From DAOOWV01 sp035371485 (lineage in GTDB: Bacteria > Patescibacteriota > Dojkabacteria > JAFGLO01), in NCBI GenBank assembly GCA_035371485.1, contig DAOOWV010000004.1:1-50403 (forward strand): a stretch of DNA of 50,403 nucleotides. The letters run 5' to 3'. Of this stretch, positions 9,260-18,088 are shown piece by piece. Both the position numbers and the translations under genes were made by a program. The notes below the pieces were generated by a model. It ran no database searches. It saw only the letters and a program-made list of their open reading frames with translations, and was not told where the DNA came from. How positions within the stretch are numbered: the first letter of the stretch is position 1; each line of letters opens with the position of its first letter.

Positions 9260-10531
9260 ATGGCAACAGATGAAGTGAAAGTTGATGAGGCAGTAACCAC
9301 CGAAGCTAAACCGCAAGTAACAGAAGTTAAAGAAACTACTACTAAGCCCGAAAGTATTACACCAGTAAAAAAGTCAAAAGTCCCTCTTATCCTTGGTATA
9401 AGCTGTGGAGTGATCCTTTTGTGTGGAATATTGATTCTTGTAGTAATGTTTGTTTTGCCTTTATTAGGTTTAGGAAAGCTTAATTCTCAAATTAGAGAGA
9501 AAATAGATGAAGTAAAAGAGAGTGTAGATGAAAACAAAGATGAAGAAAGTGACGATGATGAAAAAGATTCCGAAGAAGATGACAAAACGGGTAATAATAT
9601 ATTTTATGACGGACAAAAAGATCCAAGGATACTTGTGATGACGTATAATGGATGGATAATCGTTAAAGAGGATGGAGAAATAGATAAAGAAGTATTACAT
9701 CCTGAAATTGCACAAGCTGAATATGGGGGTGAAAATTTTTCATTCTATTCAGGAAGATGGATGCCAAACTATTCTGATGTCTTAGTAGTTAGAGATGGCG
9801 CATGGGATGAAGACCATGATTGGTATATTTCTGTAGTTGATGAGGATGGTGAAGAAATGAAAGATATTTATGGATTAGATGGTCAGGAAATACCGATTGA
9901 TCCTACGTTTAAAGGGGATGGAAATATTTCTTTTTTAATCGGAAGTACTATCGAAGATCCAGATGCATGGGGTGGGGTAGCAAATGGTGGAAAGATAGTG
10001 GTAATTGATCTAGAAGGTAATCTAGTAAAAGAATATAACCATACTAATCGACTTTTTTCTGGCAAGAGTGGATTTTATTGGGTCGATGATGAAAAGGGAG
10101 TTACTGTTGGCTCATATCCAATCGAGGGGCATGCTGCTTGGTATGACGGAGTCGTTTTGGCAGATCCGGAATTAACAGATGAGAATACTAGTGTTCTGAT
10201 TAGCACATATACAGATTATGGTGAGCCAAGCTTATTGACAATGAGTAAAAACAAGAAGAAATTGGGAATTATAGCGACAGACAATACAAATTATTATTTA
10301 AACGTTTTCACTTTTGATATGGACAGTAATAGCTTGCAACAGCTTACAAATTTTGATTCTACAAGTGGTATCTTTTTGGGCCAAGTAGGTATAGCATATG
10401 ATGGAAATACTATCTTTTATGTTGAAAGTAATATTACCGATTATAAATACACATTTAATGCTATAGGAACAGATGGCTCTCTGAAATGGAAAATAGAAGA
10501 TATTGAAATGCCAAGGTCTATCGACAATTGA
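9260..10531 (+). CDS. Single-pass membrane protein with acidic linker and propeller-like ectodomain
   Basis: A 423-residue protein of unrecognised family. The Thr/Lys/Glu-rich cytoplasmic N-terminus (about 1-45) leads to one hydrophobic segment (about 46-72), an extremely acidic linker (about 90-112, runs of Asp and Glu), then a domain of repeated beta hairpins such as GKIVVIDLEGNLVKEYN and SLLTMSKNKKKLGIIATD. These resemble TolB/WD40-like propeller blades. It begins 29 bp after the surface-protein gene and is probably co-transcribed. The linker could bind cations or keep the head away from the membrane; this is inference. No catalytic motif was found. Confidence 0.8.
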   Translation: MATDEVKVDEAVTTEAKPQVTEVKETTTKPESITPVKKSKVPLILGISCGVILLCGILILVVMFVLPLLGLGKLNSQIREKIDEVKESVDENKDEESDDDEKDSEEDDKTGNNIFYDGQKDPRILVMTYNGWIIVKEDGEIDKEVLHPEIAQAEYGGENFSFYSGRWMPNYSDVLVVRDGAWDEDHDWYISVVDEDGEEMKDIYGLDGQEIPIDPTFKGDGNISFLIGSTIEDPDAWGGVANGGKIVVIDLEGNLVKEYNHTNRLFSGKSGFYWVDDEKGVTVGSYPIEGHAAWYDGVVLADPELTDENTSVLISTYTDYGEPSLLTMSKNKKKLGIIATDNTNYYLNVFTFDMDSNSLQQLTNFDSTSGIFLGQVGIAYDGNTIFYVESNITDYKYTFNAIGTDGSLKWKIEDIEMPRSIDN

Positions 10532-10891
10532 TTTTTGAAATCAGTTTGCAGAACGCAGAACACAGAACGTTTAGAAATTTTAAATTTTGAATTCTAAATT
10601 ATCGAATCGAAGCCTGATCTTTGAGTTTCGAACATCTGCGATCTGAATTCTCGAAAGGTAAAATGATTTAAAATTTAACATTCAGCAGTCAACATTTCTA
10701 ACTTGTTCCCAGTACTTTCGCCCTCCTATCTCATTACCAACATCTCATTTGTCACGTATCATCTATCATTTAATTTTACGTTTTTCACTCGTTTATCCCG
10801 ATGCTTCATATAATCCAGTCAGTTAGCAGAGGGGTTCATTTGTTAGCTTACAACCTTTATCATTTTTCACGTATCACTTATCATTTGTAAT
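10532..10891. repeat. Gene-free stretch of short degenerate repeats
   Basis: A 360-bp region without a credible gene. It holds near-tandem CAGAACG/CAGAACA units (about 10547-10570), AT-rich AAATTTTGAATTC-like text, and two copies of a GTATCA-TATCATTT element (10751-10771 and 10866-10887). Elements like the last recur in other intergenic gaps here (near 6092, 16477, 17473 and 36116), some inverted. It may be debris of mobile repeats or of decayed genes. No promoter could be assigned with confidence. Confidence 0.45.
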
Positions 10892-11344
10892 TCAGTCTCT
10901 AAAAACTCTCTTTCTTACTTCATACATTATAATTGTTGGCAAAAAGAATGTTACATCAGTTAATAATTTTGCAATTGTTATTGCAATAGCTTTGTTATTT
11001 AAATATTGTGGGGCCATATACATTAAAAAGGGTCTAATAACAAAACTATCTAAATATTCACCAACACCAAACTCTGCAATTGCGTTTCTTATTACTTTCA
11101 GCAAACCGATTATTGTTACTTTTTCATCTTTTGCTCTACGTTCCTTGATATCCTTAAAAAGTATCAAACCATAAAATCCCAGATTATCTCCCCATGTTCC
11201 TCCAAGTGCAGTAACTATTCTGTTATTAAAAATGGCTTGTAGAATCATGGCTAATGATATTGATGATATTATAGACACAACGGTGGGTATAAGGTATCTG
11301 TCAAATCATTCTAGAATTTTCTTTGACTTTGTATTGGTTTTCAT
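10892..11344 (-). pseudogene. Small multi-pass membrane protein interrupted by in-frame TGA
   Basis: An ATG at 11342-11344 opens a frame that reads 12 codons, meets TGA at 11306-11308, and continues in the same frame (FDRYLIPTVVSI) for 137 codons to the stop at 10892. Without the TGA the protein would be 150 residues with about three membrane segments and an RPFLMYMAP motif. Upstream of the TGA the frame reads KTNTKSKKILE, which runs naturally into the following helix; a Trp or Gly codon mutated to TGA fits. Restart from the GTG at 11276-11278 (128 residues) is the alternative. The family is not recognised, though it looks conserved. Confidence 0.6.
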
Positions 11345-11366
11345 TTTGTGTTTTCAAAAATTTAGT

Positions 11367-11395
11367 TTGTAATGTCGTAGGTGATTATATATAAT
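11367..11395 (+). promoter_or_regulatory. Promoter of the TrmB-type regulator gene
   Basis: TTGTAA (11367-11372), a 17-bp spacer and TATAAT (11390-11395) form a good sigma-70 type promoter. Initiation near 11402 would put it downstream of the earliest in-frame start (11381), so it favours the ATG at 11426. Confidence 0.6.
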
Positions 11396-11425
11396 AAATT
11401 AATAAATTATAAACTGCTGTACGGT

Positions 11426-12232
11426 ATGGCGAACAATTATCAAGATGTTTCACTAAAAAGTATAGGGATATCTGATAGACAGTATCGTATATATATTTTA
11501 TTGACTGAGTATGGTGTTTCTTCGGTTGTTCAACTAGCTAAATATTCTGGATTTTCTAGACCTGCTATTTATCGAGCCATAGAACAATTAATAAAAAAAG
11601 GTTTAGTTGAAAGTATCGTTGATGGAAAGAGAACAATTTTTAAGGCTCAGTCTCCTAACACATTAAATAAATTGCTTAAAGAAAAGGAGAAAAGGATACA
11701 TAAAGTAGCAGAAGAACTTCCTCAACTTATTGATTCTCTCGAAGAGTTTGGTCTAAAAAGAAAGATGAAATCATATGTAACTTTTTATTCTGGGATTGAA
11801 GGGATTAAGCAGGTTATGTGGAACACTTTAAAAACTGTTAAGAAAGGTGAAGTTCTGGGATACAATTTTTTATACTGGAAAGATATTGTAGGTATGGAAT
11901 TTTCAGACACTTTGTATGCAGAGTGGATAAATAAGAAATATCATACTTATGAACTAACCAACTTAATGGAAGAAGGTGATGTTTGGAGTATAAATAATGA
12001 AGGTATTTTGTCTTATGACAAACTTCGATATATTGATCCTAAAATTTTAGCCATTAAACATGAGACATTTATTTATGAAAAATGTTTTTCTATGATTCAT
12101 TACGAAAATGGAGAATATTTTGGAGCTGAGATTTATAATGAAGAAATAGTGAATTTACAAAAACAATTATTTTGGATGGCATGGGAAAAGGGTGAAGATA
12201 TGACGCCTTTTAAAAAATTTAAAACAAAGTAA
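11426..12232 (+). CDS. TrmB-family transcriptional regulator
   Basis: From the ATG at 11426 the protein is 268 residues. An N-terminal winged helix-turn-helix (SDRQYRIYILLTEYG, then FSRPAIYRAIEQL and KGLVES) matches the TrmB/sugar-sensing HTH type, with a coiled segment (LLKEKEKRIHKVAEEL) after it. The C-terminal domain (FYSGIEGIKQVMW) resembles the PLD-like effector part of TrmB regulators found in archaea and CPR bacteria. An upstream GTG frame (11381) exists but precedes the likely transcription start. It sits beside the photolyase pseudogene and diverges from the broken membrane protein. Its target is not known from sequence; it is intact although its neighbours are not. Confidence 0.85.
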   Translation: MANNYQDVSLKSIGISDRQYRIYILLTEYGVSSVVQLAKYSGFSRPAIYRAIEQLIKKGLVESIVDGKRTIFKAQSPNTLNKLLKEKEKRIHKVAEELPQLIDSLEEFGLKRKMKSYVTFYSGIEGIKQVMWNTLKTVKKGEVLGYNFLYWKDIVGMEFSDTLYAEWINKKYHTYELTNLMEEGDVWSINNEGILSYDKLRYIDPKILAIKHETFIYEKCFSMIHYENGEYFGAEIYNEEIVNLQKQLFWMAWEKGEDMTPFKKFKTK

Positions 12233-12317
12233 AAAAAAATAGTTCACTAAACGTATACTTTGGTTGAAAGTATGTTCAAGCTATTGTTTACTATCTGTAA
12301 TCATTAAATGTAAAACA

Positions 12318-13714
12318 ATGATTGATTTTATTGAAAAAAGAATACAAAAATTAGGTCAAAAGGATAATACTAACGGTAAATACGTCTTATATTGGATGCA
12401 AGCAAGTCAAAGAATTAAATATAATTTTGCTTCAGATTATGCTATTCTTCAGGCTCAACGTTTAGATTTACCTTTGGTTGTAATATTCTTTGTCGTTCCC
12501 AATTACAACGGTGCGAATTCAAGGCATTATAGCTTTATGCTTGAAAATATATTACAAATTAAACGTAAATTAGAACTAATGGGAATTACTTTCATAGTTG
12601 AAGTTGCAGACCCAATTTTAAGATTGGTCGAATTAAGTAAAGATGCAAGCTTACTCGTCTTGGATAAAGGCTATTTGGCGGTTCAGCGTAATTGGTATGA
12701 GGATTTATTTTTTAAAACATATTGTCCTGTTTATCAAGTTGAAGACAATGAATTGATACCTGTCGATGCTGTATCTACAAAAGAGGAATATTCTGCATTT
12801 ACATTAAGAATCAAATATCTGAAGGTCGTAAGAGATTTTATTAGTAAATTGGAAATCGACAAATATGAACGGAATACCGAACAACTTTGGAATACAAAAA
12901 ACAAAAGACTAAAGGATCTTTCGTTTAAGAACATAGAGATTAATAGTATTATTTCAACATTAAAGACTGACGACTCTGTAAAATATACAAAAAATATGAT
13001 TCGTAGTGGGGAGGATGAGGCGATAAAACAGTTTGATGATTTTATGAACAAAAGACTATCAACATATCAGACTAATCGAAATAATTACACCGATGAAAAT
13101 ACATCTAGAATGAGTGCTTATCTGCATTTTGGGCAAATATCCCCTATATATCTAGTTGGAAATTTGATTTCTAAATATAGTACTGATAATCAAGTATCAA
13201 TTATTAGCAAAGATTATAGATTATGTGATAGTTTAGGATTAAAGCGTGACGAAAACCTTGAGAGTTTTCTTGAACAATTACTAATAAGACGTCATCTAGC
13301 AATGAACTTTGTTTCATATAATAAGAATTATACTAACTTTAGGTGTTTGCCTAATTGGGCTATCAAAACATTGGTGAAACATAAATCTGATAAAAGGTTA
13401 CATAATTATACTGTTGAACAACTTGAGAATTCACAAACCCATGATAAAGTATGGAATAAAGCTCAAACGGATTTGGTAAATAATGGATATATGTATGGAT
13501 ATTTAAGAATGTATTGGGGTAAGAAAATTATTGAGTGGATGAGTGATCCCGAAATTGCATATGAAACAATTGTTTATCTGAATGATAAATACCAACTGAT
13601 GGAAGAGATCCTAATGGTTATGCAGAGGTGGCTTGGTGTTTTGGTAAACACGATAGGCCATGGAAAGAAAGGGAGGTATTTGGGATAGTCAGATGGATGA
13701 GACAAATTAAATGA
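12318..13714 (+). pseudogene. Class II CPD photolyase, C-terminus frameshifted
   Basis: Light-driven repair enzyme for cyclobutane pyrimidine dimers. YWMQASQRIKYNFA near the start and GYMYGYLRMYWGKKIIEW with NDKYQL near the end are class II signatures. The reading frame breaks at about 13596-13598: the open frame ends in an unrelated tail at 13688. One frame over, from 13598, the expected class II ending is read: DGRDPNGYAEVAWCFGKHD then RPWKEREVFG, ending at 13714. One missing base explains this. The lost part helps form the FAD pocket in this family, so the encoded product is probably inactive unless the frame is rescued. Start chosen at ATG 12318; an upstream frame from 12264 adds 18 unlikely residues. 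Confidence 0.9.
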
Positions 13715-13901
13715 TACCTGCCCGCTCGCTTATAAAAACAAGGACAATTAGGCGGGAGTGACATATGATAAAGGGTATTGCAGTTTAGAAATTGTGGTAT
13801 ATCGGACTTATGACAAGTTAGATAAAGGAATGCTAATATTGACGTATCTTTATTTAATAATATACTTATAAGTGAAATTTTATTTATTAGTATATTAAAT
13901 A

Positions 13902-14893
13902 ATGACAGAGTATAGTAATTCTTTTGGGGACTTAGAATTTGAGAGGGGTTTCCCTGTTAGGAGGTTGGTGCAATCTATGGAAGCTGCACTTTTTATTAGA
14001 GAAGGAATATCTGATGATAGAAACTTAGAAAAGTTTATGCTTGATTTCTTGACGTTTTTAATGGCGGGATGTATTACTTTAGACTTGATGAATTTTATAG
14101 TAGTGTTCTTGTGAGTGGTGCAAGAGCGTTTATAGGGAAAGACTGGGAGAGTTTATTTGCTCCTGCGGCAGAAAACGATCGGAAAATAGGGGATTTTAGG
14201 GATCTGGATAATGTAGATAAAGATATAAAGCTTTTAAGACAATCTTATGAAAATTTAAGAAGCAATGATCAAAGTGAAAGATGGGATTCAATCGAACAGG
14301 TAATTTCGAAATTGGCGTCTCTAGCATCATTTGGTTATAGACCTGAACAAATTTGGGCACTTTTAAACGAAAAGGAAGGATTAGCAACTTCTCATTGGGC
14401 TTATCCTCTATTAAGAGTAAGACAATTTGATATAGCTGATTCGTATTGGTTATTGTTCCCGGGTTCTGAAGATGCAGTAGTTGCTAACGCCTATTATGAT
14501 GGGTTAGTTGGTTCTTCGAATAGTGAATATAATAATGTTTTTTGTGGCAATAATGATGAATTCAAGATTAGATATGAAGTTCCGACAAAATTATTGAAGG
14601 ATATTACTGGGTTAACTTATTATTTGGAAAATAGACAAGATAAAATGAGGGGTCCAAATGGTCAAAGGATAAAGAAAGATACACAATCGTGGTATGTTGT
14701 TGAATCTTCTGCCCAACTAAAAGAAATGTTTCCAGACAATCCCTTTGCACCTTTGGTTGTTTTTAGTAGAGAATAGTTGAAGATTGCTGTTAGATTGATG
14801 CAAGAAGGTATCACTTATGGAAGTGAAGAATTTGATAAAGTAATAACTGAAGAGTTAACAAGTTTTGCAACTACCCTTGGTTTAAAAAAATAA
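13902..14893 (+). pseudogene. Unknown protein gene broken by a frameshift and an in-frame TAG
   Basis: The first frame (13902-14114) encodes 70 residues and ends in an unrelated tail. At about 14046-14060 the sense moves to another frame, where FLDVFNGGMYYFRLDEF continues naturally. That frame runs to TAG at 14774-14776 and then goes on in frame (LKIAVRLMQEG) to TAA at 14891-14893. Joined, it would be about 330 residues, soluble, with no motif I recognise. One missing base and one nonsense change explain the gene as seen. Two short independent genes are possible but less convincing, since coding quality is continuous across both breaks. Confidence 0.7.
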
Positions 14894-14906
14894 CCCTTGA
14901 GGTTTT

Positions 14907-15557
14907 CTAGGTTACTATGTATATACAGTCTTTTACACTTAGTAGATTAGGATGTACCTGGAATTCCACTATTAAATCATCAACTAGTATTACCGTTGAA
15001 TTTGGATAATCTCTTTGTATTGCTATTATTGCTGGAGTTTTTGATTTCATATTTGAGTTAATGTATACTGTATCTTGTCCAAAATGCTGTACAGCCTCAC
15101 GGATATTTGATTCTTCTGAACCAGCATTCTCTATAAATTCACCATCAAAAATTATTCTGTTATCAATGTAAGGGAGCATATTTTGATCAAAATTGAGCGT
15201 TGGAACAGAATGTTTTCCCTCCATGGCCTCCTATATTTGAGAATGGGTACTCATAATTCCAATTCTGACATTGGGATATGTATCTTTTATATACTGTGCA
15301 AGCATTATAAAAGATGGACGTACTGAGGTGTAACCAGTAGTTCCTATTGGTGTTTTTTGGGATCTCGCTCGTAGAGCATTTATAGTTCTAATGTCAATAT
15401 TTGTTATGACTTTTGCAATTGTATCATCAATATCAAACAATATAATAATTTCTGACTTTGGGCTTTTTTGTATTGCATCCTCAATCTTTTCGATGACGTG
15501 ACTACAAAAAATTCTTTCTCTTTCATACAATTGTTCCATATGTTCATCTGGATTCAA
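14907..15557 (-). pseudogene. HAD-superfamily hydrolase split by in-frame TAG
   Basis: Two reading frames in the same phase are separated only by TAG (15231-15233) and two codons. The upstream part (108 residues) has HAD motif I, ILFDIDDTIAK, and motif II, IGIMSTHSQ. The downstream part (105 residues, ATG at 15224) has a motif III lysine (KSKTPAI) and motif IV (VILVDDL). Together they make a normal small HAD phosphatase of about 216 residues, so the stop falls in the middle of the core. An AGGAGG overlapping the stop sits only 2 nt before the downstream ATG. It may be a fresh pseudogene, a suppressed stop or a two-piece enzyme; the first is simplest. Substrate unknown. Confidence 0.75.
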
Positions 15558-15679
15558 GCTTACATAAGGGTAAATAGAATCGTTATTTTTTATAATATTA
15601 TGTGTTACGGTAATACATTTATTATATATTTGATTGTTTATTCTGTCTACATTTAATAATCTAATACAGCGTTTGAAAA

Positions 15680-15850
15680 TTAATCTTTACTTATGGACAT
15701 GTTATTAACGAATATTTGAAGGCTATCAAGGTGTATAATTACAATAGATTCTCCTTCTATAAGAAAAAAACTAATGATTCTTGGTTGTTCTCAAAGGATT
15801 CAAATGTCGATTTATCACTAAACTTTTAATTTCTGGAAATGTAAATTTGT
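15680..15850 (-). pseudogene. Possible remnant of a decayed gene in the gap before ssrA
   Basis: The 15558-15989 gap has no intact gene. On the minus strand a protein-like stretch (IISFFLIEGESIVIIHLD, then SLQIFVNNMS) ends at a TAA at 15680-15682. A second protein-like stretch (FPEIKSLVINRHL) lies just upstream in another frame. Together they look like the tail of a frameshifted gene. Both are short, so chance cannot be excluded. The remainder of the gap is AT-rich and otherwise featureless apart from the ssrA promoter. Confidence 0.25.
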
Positions 15851-15920
15851 TAGAAGTAAAATTTAGCTCTTGTAGGACTAAAAATATATGAAAAATATGA
15901 GGTGAAAAAGTTTACAAGTA

Positions 15921-15949
15921 TTGAAAATTTAACCCAAATCTGATATAAT
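15921..15949 (+). promoter_or_regulatory. ssrA (tmRNA) promoter
   Basis: TTGAAA (15921-15926), exactly 17 bp, then consensus TATAAT (15944-15949). The expected start near 15956 leaves a short 5' extension to be trimmed before the mature end at 15990. Confidence 0.75.
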
Positions 15950-15989
15950 ACTCTATATAAAATTCACATGTACTGCTCTTTTACAATAT

Positions 15990-16441
15990 GGGGATGATAG
16001 GCTTCGACAAGAATGATTTTGTCATGCTTTATGCGACAATAGGTGCCTGAGGCTAACTCTTTGGGCAAACAAACAAATGCCAAAACAGCATTTACCCGTG
16101 CAGTTGACGAACTTAAAACAGCTTACGGAAATGTAAGAAATGCTTTTAAGTTTCGTTTTGACTTCATGTCAGCATAACTAGCTACCTTTGGGTAGTTAAT
16201 TAACTGAGAGGTTTTGTGATACTTCTTCGGTGGGTCACGCAGAACCTTGTTAAATAACATCGAATATATACCTTTTCGGGTCACCGGAAAAGATATGAAT
16301 TTATAACAGGTTACGTTCATTCTTAACTATTTTGCCAATTTCTAGGTAAGAATGAACTAAAAAATAAAATTGGATAGTTGTCGTAATTCGTAGAGGGTGG
16401 CACATTTTTGGACGCGGGTTCAATTCCCGCCATCTCCACCA
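15990..16441 (+). ncRNA. ssrA: Transfer-messenger RNA
   Basis: A one-piece tmRNA that frees stalled ribosomes and adds a degradation tag. The 5' GGGGATG (15990-15996) pairs with CATCTCC (16431-16437), followed by A and encoded CCA (16439-16441). The T-arm is GCGGGTTCAATTCCCGC, and TAGGCTTCGAC near the 5' end is the usual tRNA-like signature. The message region starts near 16064. Two frames are possible: GCA at 16065 gives 23 codons ending LKQLTEM; GGC at 16064 gives 37 codons ending FRFDFMSA before TAA (16175-16177). The latter ends like a protease tag (hydrophobic plus Ala). Its partner gene smpB is about 5.5 kb downstream. Confidence 0.95.
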
Positions 16442-16540
16442 TATTATTAAAGCTTTATATAGTAACATTATTAAGATCATGTATCATTTATCACTTAATC
16501 TTTAGTCACTAATGCATTTTATTTCTTTTTCTGCTATTAT

Positions 16541-16567
16541 CGTACGTAAATAATTTAATGCGTACGT
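16541..16567 (+). promoter_or_regulatory. Pair of CGTACGT repeats around the SPFH start codon
   Basis: CGTACGT occurs at 16541-16547 and again at 16561-16567, exactly 20 bp apart (two helical turns), just after a possible TATTAT -10 element. Each contains the palindrome CGTACG. The spacing suggests a dimeric or paired operator, but this is inference from pattern alone. Confidence 0.35.
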
Positions 16568-17478
16568 CCATGGAACAGTTTGGTGGTTTACTCATTTTTA
16601 GTTTAATTTGCGGTGGATTTTTCCTCTTAGCGTTGGTCCCTTCTATTTTTAAAACGGTACAGCAAAATACTGTTAAGATTGTTGAAAGATTTGGAAAATT
16701 TCACAGAGTTTTGGATACAGGTTTGAATATAATGGTTCCCTTCTTGGATAAAGCTGTTGTAACGGTCAGTCTATCCCTTCAAAATCTGCATGAGGAAATT
16801 GATGCAGTAACAAAAGATAAAGTCGTAGTGAAGATTGAAGCAAACCTAGTTTATAATGTGGAGCGTGATTTGGTAAAAGAGTTCTATTATGAATTATCCG
16901 ACGCTATGAGGACTGTAAGAGATTACGTTGAAAACTATATGAGAAGTCACGTAGCGACTAAAACCCATGAGGAATTACTTACAGAAAGAGAAGAATTTTC
17001 ATTGTTTTTGATAGATAGTTTAGACGATATTCTAATTAAATGGGGCATTCACCTTGTGAGTTTCCAGGTTATTAATATTAGCTTTCCAACAGAAATAACT
17101 GATGCTATGAGTAAGGTAGTAGCTTCTCAAAGACTTAGAGAGGCTGCACAAAATGAGGCAGAGGCTCAAAAAGTAAAAGTAGTTAAACAAGCTGAAGCCG
17201 ACAAGGAAGCAAGAATTATGTTGGGTGAGGGTATCGCAGGACAAAGGAAAGCAATTATTGAAGGTTTAAAGCAATCAATTAATGATCTAAAGAGCATAGA
17301 AGGTTTAGATCCTAATGAGGTTATGAATCTCGTTGTTGTTTCACAGTATTTTGATACAATAAAAGATGTGGGATCATCAAATAATACAAAAGTTATGTTT
17401 ATGAATCCTTCTCCAGAAGGAGCTAATAAACTTGTGCAGGATTTAGCAAGTGCGATGGAAGCGAGCAAGACTAGATGA
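16558..17478 (+). CDS. SPFH/band-7 (stomatin-like) membrane protein
   Basis: A 306-residue SPFH-domain protein. One N-terminal hydrophobic hairpin or helix (about residues 8-30) is followed by the band-7 domain: VQQNTVKIVERFGKFHRVL, then the GLNIMVPFLDKAV segment, a hallmark of stomatin/HflK-type proteins. A coiled-coil region rich in Ala and Glu (AAQNEAEAQKVKVVKQAEA) follows and would drive ring-shaped oligomers on the membrane. Such proteins organise membrane microdomains or control membrane proteases. A second in-frame ATG at 16570 (MEQFGG) would place both CGTACGT repeats upstream of the start. No NfeD partner gene is adjacent. The gene is intact despite broken neighbours. Confidence 0.92.
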   Translation: MRTSMEQFGGLLIFSLICGGFFLLALVPSIFKTVQQNTVKIVERFGKFHRVLDTGLNIMVPFLDKAVVTVSLSLQNLHEEIDAVTKDKVVVKIEANLVYNVERDLVKEFYYELSDAMRTVRDYVENYMRSHVATKTHEELLTEREEFSLFLIDSLDDILIKWGIHLVSFQVINISFPTEITDAMSKVVASQRLREAAQNEAEAQKVKVVKQAEADKEARIMLGEGIAGQRKAIIEGLKQSINDLKSIEGLDPNEVMNLVVVSQYFDTIKDVGSSNNTKVMFMNPSPEGANKLVQDLASAMEASKTR

Positions 17479-17641
17479 TAAGTGATAAGGAATAAGTGAA
17501 ATATTGCGAATAAGGACTGGAGCTAATAGCCCTGAGAAATGATGGACATAAAGAAGGATAATTATTCGTCTTTGCAAAACTTTTAAACTACGATTTATGA
17601 GTTAAATAATAATATCTAACTAATTTATTTTAAATAATATA

Positions 17642-18088
17642 ATGAAAAAGAAAACAGTTCTTATTATTGTGGGTGTGTTGGTTGGGCTATTATTACTATG
17701 TGTAGCTTGTGGTGGTGGTGGTATTTTATTGTTCTCATCAATAATGAAGGAAGGATTTGAGGTTAGAGAGAGTAGAATATATGATATGTGTGAAGCCAGT
17801 AAGAATTTCTCACAATCAGATTATGAAGATTACTTTTCAACTGACTATAGAAGTAGAAATACTTTTAATGATGCTAAAAAAGTAGTAACTGATTTCTTCC
17901 CCTCAGATTATAATTGTGAAGACCTAAAAGATAAGAGTTTGATAATGCTTTTAAGTTCGGGAGAATCACTTTCAGTAAATACTGGTGATGATAAGACTAC
18001 AATAGAATTTTCAAAAAATGGACTAACTATGACTTTTGAAGAAGAAGAAGGTGAATACAAAATTGTCAGTACAACAGAAGTTAAATAA
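17642..18088 (+). CDS. Small N-terminally anchored extracellular protein
   Basis: A 148-residue protein with a basic start (MKKKT), one hydrophobic segment (about 5-33, containing LLLLCVACGGGG) and a polar domain of about 110 residues. The two cysteines near the end of the hydrophobic part might be a lipobox, but the long Gly stretch fits an uncleaved anchor equally well. The exposed domain (KNFSQSDYEDYFSTDYRS) resembles small DUF4878/NTF2-like secreted folds, which is only a suggestion. It overlaps the convergent gene by 8 bp at their 3' ends. Function unknown. Confidence 0.7.
   Translation: MKKKTVLIIVGVLVGLLLLCVACGGGGILLFSSIMKEGFEVRESRIYDMCEASKNFSQSDYEDYFSTDYRSRNTFNDAKKVVTDFFPSDYNCEDLKDKSLIMLLSSGESLSVNTGDDKTTIEFSKNGLTMTFEEEEGEYKIVSTTEVK

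Noticed and set aside
11306..11308. TGA recoded as glycine or tryptophan, as in some CPR lineages
   Set aside because: TGA terminates cas1, enolase and other intact genes, and none of the long reading frames needs it as a sense codon.
12255..12273. Hairpin ATACTTT-GGTTG-AAAGTAT before the photolyase gene
   Set aside because: Short AT-rich stem without a T-tract; too weak to call a terminator or operator.
13723..13756. CCCGC...GCGGG pair after the photolyase gene as a terminator
   Set aside because: Only about five pairs with a long loop and no T-run.
16123..16320. 65-codon minus-strand reading frame inside ssrA
   Set aside because: Lies wholly within the structured tmRNA gene.
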